64,000 nucleotides of DNA from Brevibacterium casei CIP 102111 (GCF_900169275.1 NZ_FXZC01000002.1:186001-250000); one strand, 5' to 3'. Positions 1 to 8,929 are shown, counted from the first letter of the stretch. Notes: generated by a model from the letters alone, not told the origin. Numbers and translations are program-made.

Positions 1-906
1 CTCTTCGTCAACCGCGACTTCCTGCTCTCGACGATCGCCGGCCTCTTCATCGGTGTGAGCATGTTCGGCGTTCTCTCCTACATGCCGACCTACCTGCAGA
101 TGGTCCACGGCATCGACGCGACCGTGGCCGGACTGATGATGGTCCCGATGATGGGCACGATGCTCCTCTCCTCGACCCTCATCGGCTTCGTCGTCGCACG
201 GACCGGAAGGTACAAGCGCTACCCGCTCATCGGCATCCTCCTCATCGGTGCCTCCCTCGTCCTCCTCTCGACGCTCAAGGCCGACAGCCCCGCGTGGGAG
301 CCGATGGTCGGCCTCGCGCTCCTCGGCCTCGGCCTCGGCCTGAGCATGCAGATCCTCGTGCTCGTCGTCCAGAATGCCTTCCCCGTCGAGATGGTCGGCA
401 CCGCGACGGCTGCGAACAACTACTTCCGCCAGGTCGGAGCGACCCTGGGCATGGCGTTCATCGGCTCGGTGTTCACCCAGCGTCTGCTTGAGAACATCAA
501 GGCCGGGATGACCGACCTCGCCGCCGCCTCACCGGACGCGCAGCCGCCTCAGGTCTCCTCGACGGGTCTGACCCCGCAGATCGTCTCCCAGATGCCCGAA
601 CCCCTGCACACCCTCATCATCACCTCGTACAACGACGCACTCGTGCCCCTCTTCCTCTGGGTGGCTCCGCTTGCCTTCGCCGGCTTCGTCATTCTCCTCT
701 TCCTGCCGAACACGCCGTTGGCGAAGACGCTGAAGAAGGACACGACGAGCCGTGAGCACGTCCTCGTCCCTGAGGGCGCCGAGGTTGCCGCAGCGACCCC
801 GGCATCGGATAGTCTGAGTCTGCCGACGATCACGAAAGCTTCCGCGGATGACGACACTGACGATTCTCACGACACCCCAGGACGGGGTTCCCGACCGCCT
901 GCGTGA
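1..906 (+). CDS. MFS drug exporter, DHA2 (14-TM) type, 3' part
   Basis: The reading frame is open from base 1, so the 5' end lies outside the window and 301 residues are visible. The visible part holds about six hydrophobic segments, with conserved features of the EmrB/QacA-type MFS family such as the SYMPTYLQ segment followed by a positively charged loop (ARTGRYKRYP). A last hydrophobic segment near residues 220-240 is followed by a cytoplasmic tail of about 65 polar residues. The family exports drugs or other small molecules by proton antiport; the substrate cannot be read from sequence. The downstream dehydrogenase starts inside its last 59 bases, which suggests co-transcription. Confidence 0.85.
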   Translation, partial: LFVNRDFLLSTIAGLFIGVSMFGVLSYMPTYLQMVHGIDATVAGLMMVPMMGTMLLSSTLIGFVVARTGRYKRYPLIGILLIGASLVLLSTLKADSPAWEPMVGLALLGLGLGLSMQILVLVVQNAFPVEMVGTATAANNYFRQVGATLGMAFIGSVFTQRLLENIKAGMTDLAAASPDAQPPQVSSTGLTPQIVSQMPEPLHTLIITSYNDALVPLFLWVAPLAFAGFVILLFLPNTPLAKTLKKDTTSREHVLVPEGAEVAAATPASDSLSLPTITKASADDDTDDSHDTPGRGSRPPA

Positions 907-1816
907 CCTCGGGGACCTCGAGGACGTCGAGGTCCGCGTCGCCGCCAGTGCCGATGAGCTCGGCGACGCTCTGCCGGGCACCGATGTGCTCCTGCTCTGG
1001 GACTTCTTCTCCACGGCGCTGGCCGGACAGTTCCACCGTGCCGACGACCTCGCCTGGGTCCACGTGGCCGCCGCCGGAGTCGACTCGCTGCTCTTCGACG
1101 ACCTGATCGACTCCGACGTCGTCGTCACGAACGCCCGCGGCGTCTTCGACCGGCCGATCGCCGAGTTCGTCCTCGGCTTCCTGCTCCTCCACGCGAAGTC
1201 GCTGGCGGCCGTCCTCGCCGACCAGCGTCGTCAGGCGTGGAACCGCCAGTCGACCTCCGACCTCTCAGGCACGCGGGCGCTCGTGGTCGGGACCGGGGCG
1301 ATCGGACGCGAGATCGCGCACGTGCTCCGCGCGCTCGACGTCGAGGTCGTCGGAGCCGGCAGTCACGCGCGAGGCGGTGACCCCGACTTCGGCACGATCA
1401 TCGATTCGGGCGAGCTCGCCGCCCACGTGTCCGGCTTCGACTGGATCATCGACATCGCCCCGCTCACCGAACGCACCGAGCGCCTCTTCGACGCCTCCGT
1501 GTTCACAGCGATGGATCCCCACGCATTCTTCGTCAACGTCGGCCGCGGCGCGACCGTCGACACCGCCGCCCTCGTCGACGCCCTCGCTGCGGGATCGATC
1601 GCCGGTGCCGCCCTCGATGTCGTCGACGTCGAACCGCTGCCGGCCGACCACCCGCTGTGGGAGTGCGAGAACGTCGTCATCAGCCCGCACATGTCCGGAG
1701 ACACCCACGGGTGGCGCCAGCGGTTGGAGGATCAGTTCCTCGAGCTCTTCGCCCTCCACCGGCAGGGCACTCCGTTTCCCCACACCGTCGACAAGAAGGC
1801 AGGGTTCGTCCGATGA
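848..1816 (+). CDS. D-isomer-specific 2-hydroxyacid dehydrogenase
   Basis: A 322-residue protein of the NAD(P)-dependent D-2-hydroxyacid dehydrogenase family, which interconverts 2-keto acids and D-2-hydroxy acids. The Rossmann dinucleotide motif GTGAIGRE lies near residue 147. The catalytic Arg is in VGRGA, the Glu in VEPLP and the His in SPHMSGDT, so the active-site set is complete. The ATG overlaps the end of the upstream exporter by 59 bases. It was kept because the N-terminus (LTILTT) reads as the expected first beta strand, although no clear Shine-Dalgarno sequence is present. The next gene begins in an ATGA overlap. The substrate is unknown. Confidence 0.85.
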   Translation: MTTLTILTTPQDGVPDRLRDLGDLEDVEVRVAASADELGDALPGTDVLLLWDFFSTALAGQFHRADDLAWVHVAAAGVDSLLFDDLIDSDVVVTNARGVFDRPIAEFVLGFLLLHAKSLAAVLADQRRQAWNRQSTSDLSGTRALVVGTGAIGREIAHVLRALDVEVVGAGSHARGGDPDFGTIIDSGELAAHVSGFDWIIDIAPLTERTERLFDASVFTAMDPHAFFVNVGRGATVDTAALVDALAAGSIAGAALDVVDVEPLPADHPLWECENVVISPHMSGDTHGWRQRLEDQFLELFALHRQGTPFPHTVDKKAGFVR

Positions 1817-2409
1817 GCACGATCGACGGCGACGCCGAACGCAGCTATCTCGCCCGGGTTCTCGCCGAGCTCACGGCGATCAGGCGTGCGCGGCTGCTGA
1901 GCATGCTCGTCCTCGCCGTCGCCATGCTCGTCGCCGGGCTCGGCGCCGCACTGCAGGCACAGGGGGAGAGGATCGATGCCGTGCTCCTCTTCTCCGCCTT
2001 CAGCCTCATCATGATCGGCATCGTCTGCGCCCTCGGTGCGATCGTCGCGTGGACCAGGCTCGGTCGGGACCCGCTCGATTCGGTGGCGGCGAGACGACCG
2101 GCGACGCCCCGTGTCCCGCGGACCCGCTCCGGCGGCATGGCGATCGCGATCGGCTTCGCCGTCCTCGGCGTGCTCCTCGGGATCCTCCTGTGGCCGCAGA
2201 CGCCGATCCTCGGTGCCGCCGTCGTCCTCGCCTGCCTGCTCCTCGCCTGCCTCGGCCCGATCTGGGCGCACGAGCTCTCGACTGCCGATGACAGGTTCGC
2301 ACTCATCCTCGACGGCGACGACGAACTCTCCCGGCGCTTCGCCACGTTCACCCCGATCTGGCTCCACGACGCCCTCGAGCGGGAGCGCCGAGGCGAGGGC
2401 AGGGCCTGA
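1813..2409 (+). CDS. Small membrane protein, four predicted TM segments
   Basis: A 198-residue protein whose ATG overlaps the stop of the dehydrogenase (ATGA), indicating translational coupling. Four hydrophobic segments are visible, near residues 28-48, 56-78, 108-128 and 130-150. An Arg/Pro-rich loop sits between the second and third, and a charged C-terminal tail of about 45 residues follows. I recognise no family. It is the last gene of a probable three-gene unit ending at the hairpin at 2467-2499. Confidence 0.7.
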   Translation: MSTIDGDAERSYLARVLAELTAIRRARLLSMLVLAVAMLVAGLGAALQAQGERIDAVLLFSAFSLIMIGIVCALGAIVAWTRLGRDPLDSVAARRPATPRVPRTRSGGMAIAIGFAVLGVLLGILLWPQTPILGAAVVLACLLLACLGPIWAHELSTADDRFALILDGDDELSRRFATFTPIWLHDALERERRGEGRA

Positions 2410-2466
2410 CCACCTCGGCGGCGATCAGGAAGATCCGGACAGCCGTCGCCGACGAAGACGGACGAC

Positions 2467-2499
2467 AGAGGCGCCCACGTTCACAACGTGGGCGCCTCT
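2467..2499. terminator. Bidirectional hairpin terminator
   Basis: A perfect 15-bp inverted repeat (AGAGGCGCCCACGTT and its complement) with a 3-nt loop lies between the convergent membrane-protein gene and GAPDH gene. The T tracts are weak on both sides, as is common in high-GC actinobacteria. Confidence 0.8.
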
Positions 2500-2536
2500 T
2501 CGGAGTACCGGACTCAGTCCGGACCGACCAAGCGGA

Positions 2537-4021
2537 TCAGACCGGGGCGACCTCGGGCTCGGTCTCGACGACGGCCTCGGCCTGCTCCACGACGGGGAAG
2601 GCCGGGGTGTCGACATCGGCCATCTCCGCCACGCAGCGGATGACCTGGCAGCTGTAGCCGAACTCGTTGTCGTACCAGACGTAGACGACGACGCGGTCCT
2701 CGTCGACGATCGTGGCGAGACCGTCGACGACACCCGCACGCTTCGAGCCGACGAGGTCGGTCGAGACGAGCTCGGGGGAGGCGACGTAGTCGACCTGGTT
2801 GCGCAGCGGCGAGTTCATCGACGTCTCACGGAGGAACGCGTTGAGCTCGTCGACGGTCGTCGGCGTCTCGAGGTTGAGGTTGAGGATCGCCATCGACACG
2901 TTCGGGGTGGGCACGCGGATCGCGTTGCCCGAGAGCTTCCCCTTGAGCTCGGGCAGAGCCTTCGCGACAGCCTTCGCCGCACCGGTCTCCGTGAGCACCA
3001 TGTTGAGGCCGGCGGCACGGCCGCGACGCGAGCCCTTGTGGAAGTTGTCGATGAGGTTCTGGTCGTTCGTGAACGAGTGGACCGTCTCGACGTGGCCGTT
3101 GCGCACACCGAAGCGGTCGTTGAGCGCCTTGAGCACCGGGGTGATCGCGTTCGTCGTGCACGACGCGGCGGAGAGGATCGTGTCCGCGTCGGTGATATCG
3201 GAGTCGTTGACGCCGAAGACGATGTTCTTGATGTCGCCCTTGCCCGGAGCGGTGAGCAGGACCTTCGATGCGCCCTTGCTCTGCAGATGCTTCGACAGAC
3301 CCTCCTCATCGCGCCACTTGCCGGTGTTGTCGACGATGATCGCGTCATTGATGCCGTACGCGGTGTAGTCGACCTGGGAGGGGTCATCGGAGTAGATGAC
3401 CTGGATGAGGGTGCCGTTGGCGAGGATCGTGTTGTTCTCCTCATCGACGACGATGCTGCCGTCGAACTTTCCGTGCACGGAGTCGCGGCGCAGCAGCGAG
3501 GCTCGCTTGACGATGTCGTTCTCCCCGCCGCGGCGGACGACGATCGCACGCAGACGCATCCCGGTACCGCCGGCGCGGTCGATGAGGATGCGGGCGAGCA
3601 GACGCCCGATGCGTCCGAAGCCGTAGAGGACGACGTCGCGGACGCCCTCATCGTCGGAGGACTGCGCACCGATGACCTGGTCGAGCTCAGCGGCGAGGAA
3701 ATCGGCGGTCGAGGCCGACTGCTCGTTGAGCTTGACGATGAGGCGACCGAGATCGATCCGGGCAGGGCCGAGGTCGAGGTCGGCGAGAGCGCGGACGACC
3801 TCGAGCGTGGTCTCGATGTCGAGCTCCTCGCCGAGGAAGTGACGGGCATAGCGGTGAGCCTTGATCATGCCGGTCACGGACTTGCCCTGCAGCGAACGCC
3901 CGAAGAGGGTGAGGAGCACGTCGTTGTTGCGGTAGAGGCGGCCGACGAGCGGGATGAGGTCTTCAGCCGCAGTCTGCTTCTTCGCCCACTCGTCGAGACG
4001 AGCTGTGGTTGCTTCAGTCAA
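2537..4021 (-). CDS. gap: Glyceraldehyde-3-phosphate dehydrogenase, long form
   Basis: A 494-residue GAPDH with an N-terminal extension of about 125 residues before the NAD(P)-binding fold (GFGRIGR at 134-140). The catalytic Cys288 is in SCTTNAIT and the conserved WYDNEFGYS is near the C-terminus. Ordinary glycolytic GAPDH is about 335 residues. The long form matches the second GAPDH known in corynebacteria and relatives, which has been tied to gluconeogenesis and NADP use; that role is inference here. The only usable start in frame is TTG at 4019-4021, 8 nt after AGGGGA. A TAGAAT -10 candidate overlaps the stop codon of the upstream BrkB gene. Confidence 0.92.
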   Translation of the reverse strand: MTEATTARLDEWAKKQTAAEDLIPLVGRLYRNNDVLLTLFGRSLQGKSVTGMIKAHRYARHFLGEELDIETTLEVVRALADLDLGPARIDLGRLIVKLNEQSASTADFLAAELDQVIGAQSSDDEGVRDVVLYGFGRIGRLLARILIDRAGGTGMRLRAIVVRRGGENDIVKRASLLRRDSVHGKFDGSIVVDEENNTILANGTLIQVIYSDDPSQVDYTAYGINDAIIVDNTGKWRDEEGLSKHLQSKGASKVLLTAPGKGDIKNIVFGVNDSDITDADTILSAASCTTNAITPVLKALNDRFGVRNGHVETVHSFTNDQNLIDNFHKGSRRGRAAGLNMVLTETGAAKAVAKALPELKGKLSGNAIRVPTPNVSMAILNLNLETPTTVDELNAFLRETSMNSPLRNQVDYVASPELVSTDLVGSKRAGVVDGLATIVDEDRVVVYVWYDNEFGYSCQVIRCVAEMADVDTPAFPVVEQAEAVVETEPEVAPV

Positions 4022-4061
4022 AGGTCGAGTCCCCTTTATTCAATTGACTAGTTCCCGCTCC

Positions 4062-4067
4062 ATTCTA
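4062..4067 (-). promoter_or_regulatory. Candidate -10 box of the GAPDH gene
   Basis: TAGAAT on the minus strand lies about 40 nt before the TTG start and shares its first three bases with the TAG stop of the upstream gene. No good -35 was found. The support is the -10 match and its position only. Confidence 0.4.
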
Positions 4068-5114
4068 CCGTGTCGCCGATGCGCTCTCCGACCGCCTCTC
4101 GTCGAAGCGCTTGAAGCCGAGCAGGGTGAGCGCGACGATCCCGGCACCGGCCATGAGAGCACCGAGAGTCTGCGCCTGGAGCTTCGGTTCGATGAACCCG
4201 TGATCAGCGGTGTCGTCCTCCTTCGGCCGCGGAGCCTGCGCGGTGCCGATCCAGGCGGCGACGAAGAGGATGATGCGGGCGAAGATGTTGAGCGTGAGCA
4301 TGATCGCGATGATCGACCCGAACACACCCGCGGCCTTGCCCGCGGAGAAGAGGTCGACGAGGACGGTGGCGAGGTTGAGGAGGATGACGAAGCAGACCGC
4401 TCCGATGAGCGAGCCCCGCACCTTCGCCTGCTTGTCCACCGGATGTTCGGGCAGCATCGTGAAGAGGAACATGAAGATCAGCCACGACGCCCCGAACGTG
4501 ATGAGCATCGGCACGGCGACGAGAAGCCCGGACATCCAGCCGGAGAGGTTGAAGAGGTCGGTGATGAACGACCGCAGGCCGGTGCCGACGACCGTGAGGG
4601 CGACGGTGAGCAGCAGACCGACGATGAGCCCGAGGAGGGTCACGGTGTTGCCGACGAACTTCTTGACGAACGGCTGGTTGACCTCGTCGTCGAAGTCGTC
4701 GTGGAGCTGAGCGCGCACTGCCGCTCCGAGGTTGCCGATGAATCCCTGCCCGGTGTAGAGCCCCGCGAGGATACCGAAGATGCCGACTGCCTGCCAGTCG
4801 TTGAGGAAGCCCTCGAGCTGGTCGGTCATCGCTGAGTTGCCGGGGGAGAAGGCCTCGATCTGCTCGGTGATGACGGGAACGAGGTCGGGCCGAAGGACGT
4901 CGAGGACGAAACCGAGCCCGGCGAAGGTGAACATCGCGATGGGGACGATGGCGAGGACGAGGAAGTAAGTGATCGCCGCCCCGAACTGGTTGCCGAGCCG
5001 CTGGATGAAGCGCTGCACTGCGCGGATGAGATGTGCGGGCCCGGGCTGGGTGATGGCGTGGTGTCCGGCTTCGGCGACCGGACTGCGTGAGGCCAGGATC
5101 TTCGCTGGTGTCAC
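4065..5114 (-). CDS. YihY/virulence factor BrkB family membrane protein
   Basis: A 349-residue integral membrane protein with about six hydrophobic segments and family features (NQFGAAITYFLVLAIVPI near the N-terminus, then helices separated by short loops). The family was once called RNase BN; its function is unsettled. I chose GTG at 5112-5114 because AAGGAG lies 6 nt before it. The ATG at 5129 is itself followed by that Shine-Dalgarno sequence, so it would add only five residues and mask the site. The start region is a 20-bp tandem duplication (see the repeat entry). It is divergent from dedA. Confidence 0.85.
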   Translation of the reverse strand: MTPAKILASRSPVAEAGHHAITQPGPAHLIRAVQRFIQRLGNQFGAAITYFLVLAIVPIAMFTFAGLGFVLDVLRPDLVPVITEQIEAFSPGNSAMTDQLEGFLNDWQAVGIFGILAGLYTGQGFIGNLGAAVRAQLHDDFDDEVNQPFVKKFVGNTVTLLGLIVGLLLTVALTVVGTGLRSFITDLFNLSGWMSGLLVAVPMLITFGASWLIFMFLFTMLPEHPVDKQAKVRGSLIGAVCFVILLNLATVLVDLFSAGKAAGVFGSIIAIMLTLNIFARIILFVAAWIGTAQAPRPKEDDTADHGFIEPKLQAQTLGALMAGAGIVALTLLGFKRFDERRSESASATR

Positions 5115-5148
5115 TGAGTGCTCCTTCATGTCACTGAGTGCTCGTTCG
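5109..5148. repeat. 20-bp tandem duplication over a start site
   Basis: Two adjacent 20-bp copies (5109-5128 and 5129-5148) agree at 18 positions and share TGTCACTGAGTGCTC. On the minus strand each copy contains GAGCACTCAGTGACA, but only the inner copy is preceded by AAGG, giving a good ribosome-binding site. Confidence 0.85.
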
Positions 5149-5213
5149 GTGCGGTGTCTGCTCCCACACTAACCGCTGGGAGCGCTCTGTGAGCGGCAGA
5201 CAAGGCCGTTGCC

Positions 5214-5226
5214 TAGACTGTTGCGC
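5214..5226 (+). promoter_or_regulatory. Leaderless promoter of dedA
   Basis: TAGACT is followed by 7 nt and then the ATG, so transcription should start at or next to the start codon. No Shine-Dalgarno sequence is present. It is one of about eight such sites in the window. Confidence 0.6.
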
Positions 5227-5931
5227 ATGTCGCACACCGCCGCTCTCGCCGCGCCCGGACTGCTCATGGACACCGTCGCCTCCGGCGCCGCGGAGAACCT
5301 CAGCGGCTTCTCCGCCTGGACAGTGCGCATCATGGAGACCCTCGGTCCCATCGGCGTCGGGTTCCTTGTCTTCCTCGACAACATCTTCCCCCCGATTCCC
5401 AGCGAGCTCGTCCTGCCCTTGGCCGGCTTCACCGCCAGCCGCGGTCAGCTCAGCCTGGTCCTGGCGATCGTCTTCGCGACGATCGGCTCGGTCGTCGGGG
5501 CCGTCCTGCTCTACGCGATCGGCCGGTGGATCGGTCTCGACCGCATCGTGCGGGTCGCGGTGAAGATGCCGCTCGTCGACGTCGCCGACGTGCACAAGAC
5601 GGTCTCGTGGTTCGACCGTCACGGCGACAAGGCCGTCTTCTTCGGGCGGATGATCCCCATCTTCCGCTCGCTCATCTCGATTCCAGCGGGCATGCGTGCG
5701 ATGCCCATGGTCAAGTTCATCCTCCTCACCGCCGCCGGCAGCACGATCTGGAACACCGTCCTCATCGTCGCGGGCTTCCTCCTCGGCGAGAACTGGTCGA
5801 TCGTCGAGACCTACGCCGGGTACTTCCAGACACTCGTCATCGCTGTCGTCGTCATCGCCGTCGTCGTCTGGATCGTCCTCAAGGTCCGCAGTCGCCGTCG
5901 CCGCAGCCGAGCGGAGACGACGGAGGCCTGA
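5227..5931 (+). CDS. DedA family membrane protein
   Basis: A 234-residue member of the DedA/SNARE-associated family (VTT domain). It has the typical ENxFPPIPSELVLPLAG segment (here DNIFPPIPSELVLPLAGF), the F-GRMIPIFRSLISIPAGM segment and four to five hydrophobic stretches, ending in an Arg-rich tail. Some family members act as undecaprenyl-phosphate or phospholipid transporters; the role here is unknown. A TTG at 5209 would add six residues, but the ATG at 5227 is favoured by the -10 box 7 nt upstream. The last codons form the 5' arm of the downstream terminator. Confidence 0.9.
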   Translation: MSHTAALAAPGLLMDTVASGAAENLSGFSAWTVRIMETLGPIGVGFLVFLDNIFPPIPSELVLPLAGFTASRGQLSLVLAIVFATIGSVVGAVLLYAIGRWIGLDRIVRVAVKMPLVDVADVHKTVSWFDRHGDKAVFFGRMIPIFRSLISIPAGMRAMPMVKFILLTAAGSTIWNTVLIVAGFLLGENWSIVETYAGYFQTLVIAVVVIAVVVWIVLKVRSRRRRSRAETTEA

Positions 5932-5952
5932 ACCCCGCGGGTCCAGGCCTCC
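5922..5952. terminator. Hairpin terminator containing the dedA stop
   Basis: GGAGGCCTG and CAGGCCTCC form a 9-bp stem with a 13-nt GC-rich loop. The 5' arm encodes the last dedA residues and reaches into the stop codon. It also serves the convergent glutathione-transferase gene. Confidence 0.7.
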
Positions 5953-5989
5953 ATCGGCGATCGCCTCGGCGAGTCACGCCATCAGGGTC

Positions 5990-7021
5990 TCAGCTCACCC
6001 AGGCGGCGGCGGTGTGCTCGACGGGAACCTCCTCGCCGGCGGCCACGGGTCCCGGCGGCGTGCCGTCGCCGAACGGACGGCCACCGAGCTCCTCACGACC
6101 ATGCGGGGTGAGCCAGCCGGAGAGATCCGGTCCGTCGGGAACGACGCCGGTGGGATTGATGTCCTTGTGGACGATGTAGTAGTGCTGTTTGATCTGCGTG
6201 AAGTCGATCGTGTCGCCGAACCCGGGCGTCTGATAGAGGTCACGGGCGTACCCCCACAGGTTGGGGAAGTCGCGCAGCGCCGTGCGGTTGGTCTTGAAGT
6301 GCCCGTAGTAGACCGGGTCGAAGCGTGCGAGCGTCGTGAAGAGCCGGACGTCCGCCTCGGTGATCGATTCGCCCATGAGGAACCGGCGGGTCGCCAGCCG
6401 CTCCTCGATCGTGTCGAGCGCGGTGAAGAGGCGATCGAAGGCCTTGTCGTAGGCTTCCTGGGACCCGGCGAATCCGCAGCGGTAGACGCCGTTGTTGATC
6501 TCCGTGTAGATGAGCTTCATGAGCGACTCCATCTCGTCCCGAGACTCCTCGGGCCAGAGATCGGGCGCACCCTCCCGGTGGTAGGAGCGCCACTGCGTCG
6601 CGAAGTCCTCGGTGATCTGAGGGAAGTCGTTCGTCACCACGGCGCCGGTGGGGATGTCGACGATCGCCGGCACGGTGATCCCCCGCGGATAGTCGGGGAA
6701 CCGGGTGAAGAACGCCTGCTGGAGGCGCTCGATGCCGAGCACCGGATCGACGCCGCCGGGATCGAGGTCGAAGGTCCACGACCGTTGGTCGTGGGTGGGC
6801 CCGGGCATGCCGAGCGAGATGACGTCCTCGAGGCCGAGGAGGCGGCGGACGATGACGGTGCGGTTCGCCCACGGACACGCACGGGCGGCGATGAGCCGAT
6901 AGCGACCGGGTTCGACGGGCCAGCGGGCGTCGGGATCATCGAGGATGCGGTCCTCGATGTAGTTCGTGTCCCGGTTGTACTCCTCGCCGACGTTGACGTA
7001 GGCGGCGGTGTCGTTCGACAT
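5990..7021 (-). CDS. Xi-class glutathione S-transferase family (glutathionyl-hydroquinone reductase type)
   Basis: A 343-residue protein with the Xi-class active-site motif CPWANR (catalytic Cys49) in an N-terminal thioredoxin-like domain, and a helical C-terminal domain holding the family NNGVYRCGFA and ADVRLFTTLARFDPVY segments. Enzymes of this family reduce glutathionyl-hydroquinones. Most actinobacteria use mycothiol rather than glutathione, so the real thiol partner is uncertain. The ATG at 7019-7021 is preceded by AGAGGAG at good spacing, which rejects a 26-residue longer reading. It follows the acyl-CoA ligase gene by 99 bases on the same strand. Confidence 0.88.
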   Translation of the reverse strand: MSNDTAAYVNVGEEYNRDTNYIEDRILDDPDARWPVEPGRYRLIAARACPWANRTVIVRRLLGLEDVISLGMPGPTHDQRSWTFDLDPGGVDPVLGIERLQQAFFTRFPDYPRGITVPAIVDIPTGAVVTNDFPQITEDFATQWRSYHREGAPDLWPEESRDEMESLMKLIYTEINNGVYRCGFAGSQEAYDKAFDRLFTALDTIEERLATRRFLMGESITEADVRLFTTLARFDPVYYGHFKTNRTALRDFPNLWGYARDLYQTPGFGDTIDFTQIKQHYYIVHKDINPTGVVPDGPDLSGWLTPHGREELGGRPFGDGTPPGPVAAGEEVPVEHTAAAWVS

Positions 7022-7120
7022 GGGATCTCCTCTCTGGCGATGGTGGACCCCCTGTTGGCCGCGGTCGCCTGACGGCGTCCCGACGGCCGCGGCCGACACG
7101 GTGGTTGAAATCTATACTAC

Positions 7121-8929
7121 TCACTCCGCATAGAGGGCCTCGATCTCGTCGGCGAAGTCCTTGCCGAGCATGTGGCGTTTGACCGACTGCTTGGCCGAGA
7201 GGTAGCCGTTGGCCTCGCTGAGCTCGACGGGGACGATGCGGAACTTCTTGATCCCCTCGGCGCGGGAGACTGTGCGGTTGACACGCTCGACGGCCGCCTC
7301 GATCGTCTGCCGCACGGTGTCGTCCTCCGCGGCCTCCTCGAGTGTCATCTCGGGAAGGCCGTGGTTCTTCAGCCACGTCGGCAGCATCTCGGGGTCGAGG
7401 AAGATGAGCGCGGTGATGAACTTCCGGTTGTCGCCGACGAGCACGGGCTGGCCGATGATCGGGTGGCGGCGCAGGGCGTCCTCGAGCGGAGCCGGCGCGA
7501 TGTTCTTCCCGCTCGAGGTGACGATGAGCTCCTTCTTGCGTCCGACGATGCTCAGGTAGCCGTCCTCGTCGAGGGAGCCGAGGTCACCGGTGGCGAACCA
7601 GCCGTCGTGGAACTCCTTGGCCGTGGCCTCGGGGTTCTTCCAGTACTCACGGAAGACCGGGACGCCCTTGGCGAGCACCTCGCCGTCGGGGGCGATGGCG
7701 ACGGTGGCGCCGGGCAGGGGCACGCCGACCGTGCCGATCTTCGACTTCTTGACGATGTTGACCGTGATCGGCGCCGTCGTCTCGGTCAGGCCGTAGCCCT
7801 CGAGGACGATGAGGCCGATGCCGCGGTAGAAGTGGCCGAGGTGGGTGCCCAGCGGTCCGCCGCCCGAGACCGCCCATTTGACGTTGTTGCCCATGATCTC
7901 GCGAAGCTTGCTGTAGACGAGCTTGTCGAAGAGGGCGTGCTGGAGCCTGAGCGAGGCCGGGACCCTGCCGGCGTCCTGGGCCTTCGAATAGGCGACGGCG
8001 ACCTTCTCCGCACGCCGGAAGATCTTCTCCTTCCCCCCGGCCTGCGCCTTCGCCAGCGCCGAGTTGAAGACCTTCTCGAAGACCCGGGGGACGCCGAGGA
8101 TGAACGTCGGCTTGAAGCTGCCGAGGGCGTCGGTGAGCTTCGTGAGATCGGACTGATGGGCGAGCAGGGCGCCCGTGGACACGCAGAGGACCTCGATGAA
8201 CCGGGCGAAGACATGGGCCTGGGGGAGGAAGAGGAGGCAGCGGCCGTCCTCTCCGGTCACCTCGGGGATCTGCTGCTCGGCGGCCTGCGCGGTCTGGACG
8301 AAGTTCGCATGGGTGAGCACACAGCCCTTCGGGCGTCCGGTGGTGCCCGAGGTGAAGATGATCGTCGCGATCGACTCGCTGCCGACCTGCGCTCGCCGGG
8401 CCTCGAGATCGGCGTCGCTCACGCTCTCGCCGGCGGCGGCGAGGTCGAGGAACGCGCCTTCGTCCCAGATCCACAGGCGCGGGGCGGGCAGACCGGCGAT
8501 CGCCGCGGCATCGCGGACCCGCTCAGCGTGTTCCCGGGTCGCGACGAGGCCGCTGGTGACCTCGGCGTTCTCGAGCATCCAAGCGAGCTGGTCCTGAGAG
8601 GACGTGTCGTAGAAGGGCACGGAGATCGCCCCGGCGAACCACACGGCGTAGTCACTGAGAGTCCAGTCGAAGGAAGTGGGGCCGAAGATCGCGACCTTGT
8701 CCTCGAACCCGACGCCCGAGGCGATGAGCCCCTTGGCGGCCGCACGCACCTGCGCGACGAAGTCCGCGGTCGTCACCTCGACCCACTCCCCGTCGGAGAA
8801 CTTCGCGAGGGCGCCGTGGTCGGGGTGGGACTCCAGGCGGGAGAGGAGGACATCGGTCGTCGAGGACGTCGTGTCCACGTCGAACCCGACGACCGGAGTG
8901 GATGACTGGGGCATTGTCGATGGGCTCAT
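7121..8929 (-). CDS. Long-chain fatty acid-CoA ligase (AMP-binding)
   Basis: A 602-residue adenylate-forming enzyme that activates a carboxylic acid, probably a long-chain fatty acid, to its CoA ester. The P-loop-like signature TIIFTSGTTGRPKG lies near residue 190. Further motifs are GYGLTET, the ATGDLGSLDEDGYL A8-type motif and the hinge and Lys region GRKKELIVTSSGKNIAP. Length and motifs fit the FadD15-like group of actinobacteria. The ATG is preceded by GAAGGAG. It is divergent from leuS across a 173-base gap. Confidence 0.92.
   Translation of the reverse strand: MSPSTMPQSSTPVVGFDVDTTSSTTDVLLSRLESHPDHGALAKFSDGEWVEVTTADFVAQVRAAAKGLIASGVGFEDKVAIFGPTSFDWTLSDYAVWFAGAISVPFYDTSSQDQLAWMLENAEVTSGLVATREHAERVRDAAAIAGLPAPRLWIWDEGAFLDLAAAGESVSDADLEARRAQVGSESIATIIFTSGTTGRPKGCVLTHANFVQTAQAAEQQIPEVTGEDGRCLLFLPQAHVFARFIEVLCVSTGALLAHQSDLTKLTDALGSFKPTFILGVPRVFEKVFNSALAKAQAGGKEKIFRRAEKVAVAYSKAQDAGRVPASLRLQHALFDKLVYSKLREIMGNNVKWAVSGGGPLGTHLGHFYRGIGLIVLEGYGLTETTAPITVNIVKKSKIGTVGVPLPGATVAIAPDGEVLAKGVPVFREYWKNPEATAKEFHDGWFATGDLGSLDEDGYLSIVGRKKELIVTSSGKNIAPAPLEDALRRHPIIGQPVLVGDNRKFITALIFLDPEMLPTWLKNHGLPEMTLEEAAEDDTVRQTIEAAVERVNRTVSRAEGIKKFRIVPVELSEANGYLSAKQSVKRHMLGKDFADEIEALYAE

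Noticed and set aside
2036..4051. A 671-codon open frame opposite the GAPDH gene
   Set aside because: It is antisense to a complete GAPDH with an intact active site, and the product is compositionally typical of a shadow frame.
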